From DATEPR01 sp036503065 (GTDB lineage Bacteria > Actinomycetota > Actinomycetes > Mycobacteriales > Pseudonocardiaceae), in NCBI GenBank assembly GCA_036503065.1, contig DASXXM010000604.1, positions 1 to 14,432 on the forward strand: 14,432 nucleotides of DNA, given 5' to 3'. The position numbers were made by a program, and so were the translations under genes. The notes beneath the pieces were generated by a model. The model was not told the DNA's origin. It ran no database searches and worked only from the letters and a program-made list of their open reading frames with translations. Shown one piece after another: positions 13,313 through 14,432 of the stretch (the stretch's first letter is position 1; each line of letters opens with the position of its first letter).

Positions 13313-14107
13313 TCAGGACGTGAAGAACTCGACCATTGCCGGCGCCAGCGTTTCCGGCGACACCTCGTGTTCCTCGTCCTCGAACGTCCTGCGTGTCGCG
13401 TTGGGCAGCACCGTGGCCAGCGCGGCCGTGGCCGCGGCGGCCCACGGGAAGCTCTTCGTGCCGTTGATCACGAGGGTGGGCGCCGCGACGTGGGCCCACC
13501 GCTGCGCGGGCAGTGGCCGACCCGTCATGGTGCCGGCCATGATGATGGCGTCGTAGAGCAGTGTGTGCGCGACCGGCACGACGTCGGTCGCCCAGTAGGG
13601 TGCGGTTCGCATCTGGGCGACCGCATCGCCGGGCATGGCCGCGCCCTTGGTCAGATACACCGTGGCCGCTTCGCTCCTGCGTCCGGCCGCGAGCAGGCTC
13701 GCCAATTCGTCGACCAGATCGTCGGGTACCGACGGCCGACTGTCGTCGACAACGAATGGCGGCTCGTAGACCGCCAGTTTGGGAATGTTCAGGCCGTGTT
13801 CGGCCGCGTCGAGCGCCAGCACCGCGCCGGATGATCCGCCGAAGACAAATGCCTCGCCGCCCGCTTCGTCGATGAGAGCGGCGATGTCGGCTATCTCGCG
13901 TTCGATGGCGTAGGGCGGCGTGTCACCGCTGTCACCTCGGCCGCGACGGTCGTAGGCGTAGACCGAGAAATGGGCCGCGAGCGGCGCCGCATAGGCGCCC
14001 ATGGCCTTGCGGTTCTGGAACGCACCCGCCACGAGAATCAGTGGCGGCCCCTCCCCCGTCCGGTCGTAGGCGATGCTCGTTCCGTCGTTCGAAGTCACCG
14101 TCGACAT
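13313..14107 (-). CDS. Alpha/beta hydrolase
   Basis: A 264-residue cytoplasmic alpha/beta-fold hydrolase. It has DGTSIAYDRTGEGPPLILVA at the N-terminus, the YAYDRRGRGDSG turn, the nucleophile elbow GGSSGA with Ser92, and His247 in EDEEHEV near the C-terminus. The usual acid after strand 7 is not obvious: TLVINGTKSFPW has no aspartate there. Glu114 in AVYEPPF, after strand 6, is a plausible replacement and is seen in related hydrolases. The ATG at 14107 has GGAGAG 4 nt upstream. The upstream region holds LacI-type palindromes and a possible divergent promoter, so expression may respond to a sugar. Esterase, lactonase and other activities are all possible; substrate unknown. Confidence 0.87.
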   Translation of the reverse strand: MSTVTSNDGTSIAYDRTGEGPPLILVAGAFQNRKAMGAYAAPLAAHFSVYAYDRRGRGDSGDTPPYAIEREIADIAALIDEAGGEAFVFGGSSGAVLALDAAEHGLNIPKLAVYEPPFVVDDSRPSVPDDLVDELASLLAAGRRSEAATVYLTKGAAMPGDAVAQMRTAPYWATDVVPVAHTLLYDAIIMAGTMTGRPLPAQRWAHVAAPTLVINGTKSFPWAAAATAALATVLPNATRRTFEDEEHEVSPETLAPAMVEFFTS

Positions 14108-14211
14108 AGGGCTCTCCGATCATGGTGCGCTCGTGCCCAGCTCCGGGAGCAGTGCGTATCAATAGATCACAACCCGGATTCATCAGGGCGCCGGGGGGCC
14201 GGGTACTCCCA

Positions 14212-14223
14212 GAGAGCGCTCTC
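14212..14223. promoter_or_regulatory. LacI-type operator A
   Basis: GAGAGCGCTCTC is a perfect 12-bp palindrome with the central GCGC typical of LacI-family operators in actinobacteria. It lies 104 bp upstream of the hydrolase ATG. Its core is identical to that of site B. Confidence 0.65.
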
Positions 14224-14259
14224 CAGCAAGCCGGTCACCGCGACTCCCGGTGCCCGGTC

Positions 14260-14295
14260 CTGGTCGGTTAACACTGAACGCCCGTTCCTTGACAA
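14260..14295 (-). promoter_or_regulatory. Possible leftward promoter of the alpha/beta hydrolase gene
   Basis: TTGTCA (14295-14290, minus strand) is followed after exactly 17 nt by GTTAAC (14272-14267). Transcripts would start near 14260 and cross operator A at about +37 to +49. The -10 is only a partial match. Confidence 0.35.
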
Positions 14296-14324
14296 ACCGG
14301 GACCATTGCGGTGTTCTCAAGGTC
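14289..14324 (+). promoter_or_regulatory. Rightward promoter with consensus -35, reading off the window
   Basis: TTGACA at 14289-14294 is a perfect -35. After 17 nt comes TGTTCT (14312-14317), a fair -10. The start would fall near 14324, at the edge of operator B, so a bound repressor would block initiation. Confidence 0.55.
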
Positions 14325-14342
14325 GAGAGAGCGCTCTCTCGA
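14323..14342. promoter_or_regulatory. LacI-type operator B, 20-bp perfect palindrome
   Basis: TCGAGAGAGCGCTCTCTCGA is fully symmetric and contains the same 12-bp core as site A. The two centres are 115 bp apart, close to eleven helical turns. It overlaps the predicted start of the rightward promoter. Confidence 0.75.
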
Positions 14343-14432
14343 ACGTAGCCGTCAGCCACAGCCGGACTGCCGTCGACGCCATCGGCGGCCCGGTCACAGC
14401 GATGTGCCCACTCACCACCACGCCGATCGTCG

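Larger units (their letters stand above)
14108..14432. other. Non-coding regulatory region at the right end
   Basis: No gene is supported in these 325 bp. They hold two LacI-type palindromes and a pair of candidate divergent promoters. An ATG at 14402 opens a frame to the window edge (10 codons) but has no Shine-Dalgarno sequence, so I do not call it. The gene served by the rightward promoter would lie mostly or wholly beyond the window. Confidence 0.6.

Noticed and set aside
14402..14432. An ATG-initiated frame running off the right edge
   Set aside because: Ten codons with no Shine-Dalgarno sequence and no recognisable N-terminus cannot support a gene call.

Overview
High-GC, codon-dense DNA typical of an actinomycete chromosome. 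The AldO-type alditol oxidase, the DUF664 DinB protein and the YncE/phosphoesterase fusion resemble proteins of Streptomyces and Pseudonocardiaceae, but the genus cannot be fixed from sequence alone. I see no rRNA, tRNA, insertion sequence, phage gene or CRISPR array. Most genes are single-gene units of general metabolism.

Layout. 14-601 (-) DinB/DUF664 protein, apparently leaderless. 709-1950 (+) alditol/xylitol oxidase, ending 3 bp from the convergent 1954-2697 (-) dienelactone hydrolase-like protein. 2821-3552 (+) SDR oxidoreductase, separated by a strong hairpin from 3625-6177 (-), a secreted seven-bladed propeller fused to a phosphoesterase. 6337-8238 (-) ankyrin-repeat protein with a C-terminal NTF2/SnoaL-like domain. 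8381-8920 (-) GNAT acetyltransferase, divergent from 9004-10371 (+), a GlcD-like FAD oxidase. The GlcD-like gene converges on 10375-11274 (-), and both stop codons sit in one hairpin.

The most coherent module is a minus-strand operon from 13177 down to 10375: MFS exporter, TetR regulator, cysteine-free quinone-oxidoreductase-like enzyme. Three copies of one operator (AGACAG-NN-CTGTCT) mark it. Two lie in the promoter region upstream of the MFS gene, centred 31 bp apart. The third overlaps the MFS stop codon just before the TetR start. This is the signature of an autoregulated export and detoxification operon. The regulator has a single cysteine at residue 106, which suggests, without proving, sensing of an electrophile or quinone.

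The right end (14108-14432) is non-coding and regulatory. Two LacI-type palindromes with a GAGAGCGCTCTC core flank what look like back-to-back promoters sharing overlapping -35 boxes. One would drive the alpha/beta hydrolase at 13313-14107 (-), the other a gene beyond the right edge. The hydrolase ends in its own hairpin terminator just upstream of the MFS promoter, so it is a separate unit.
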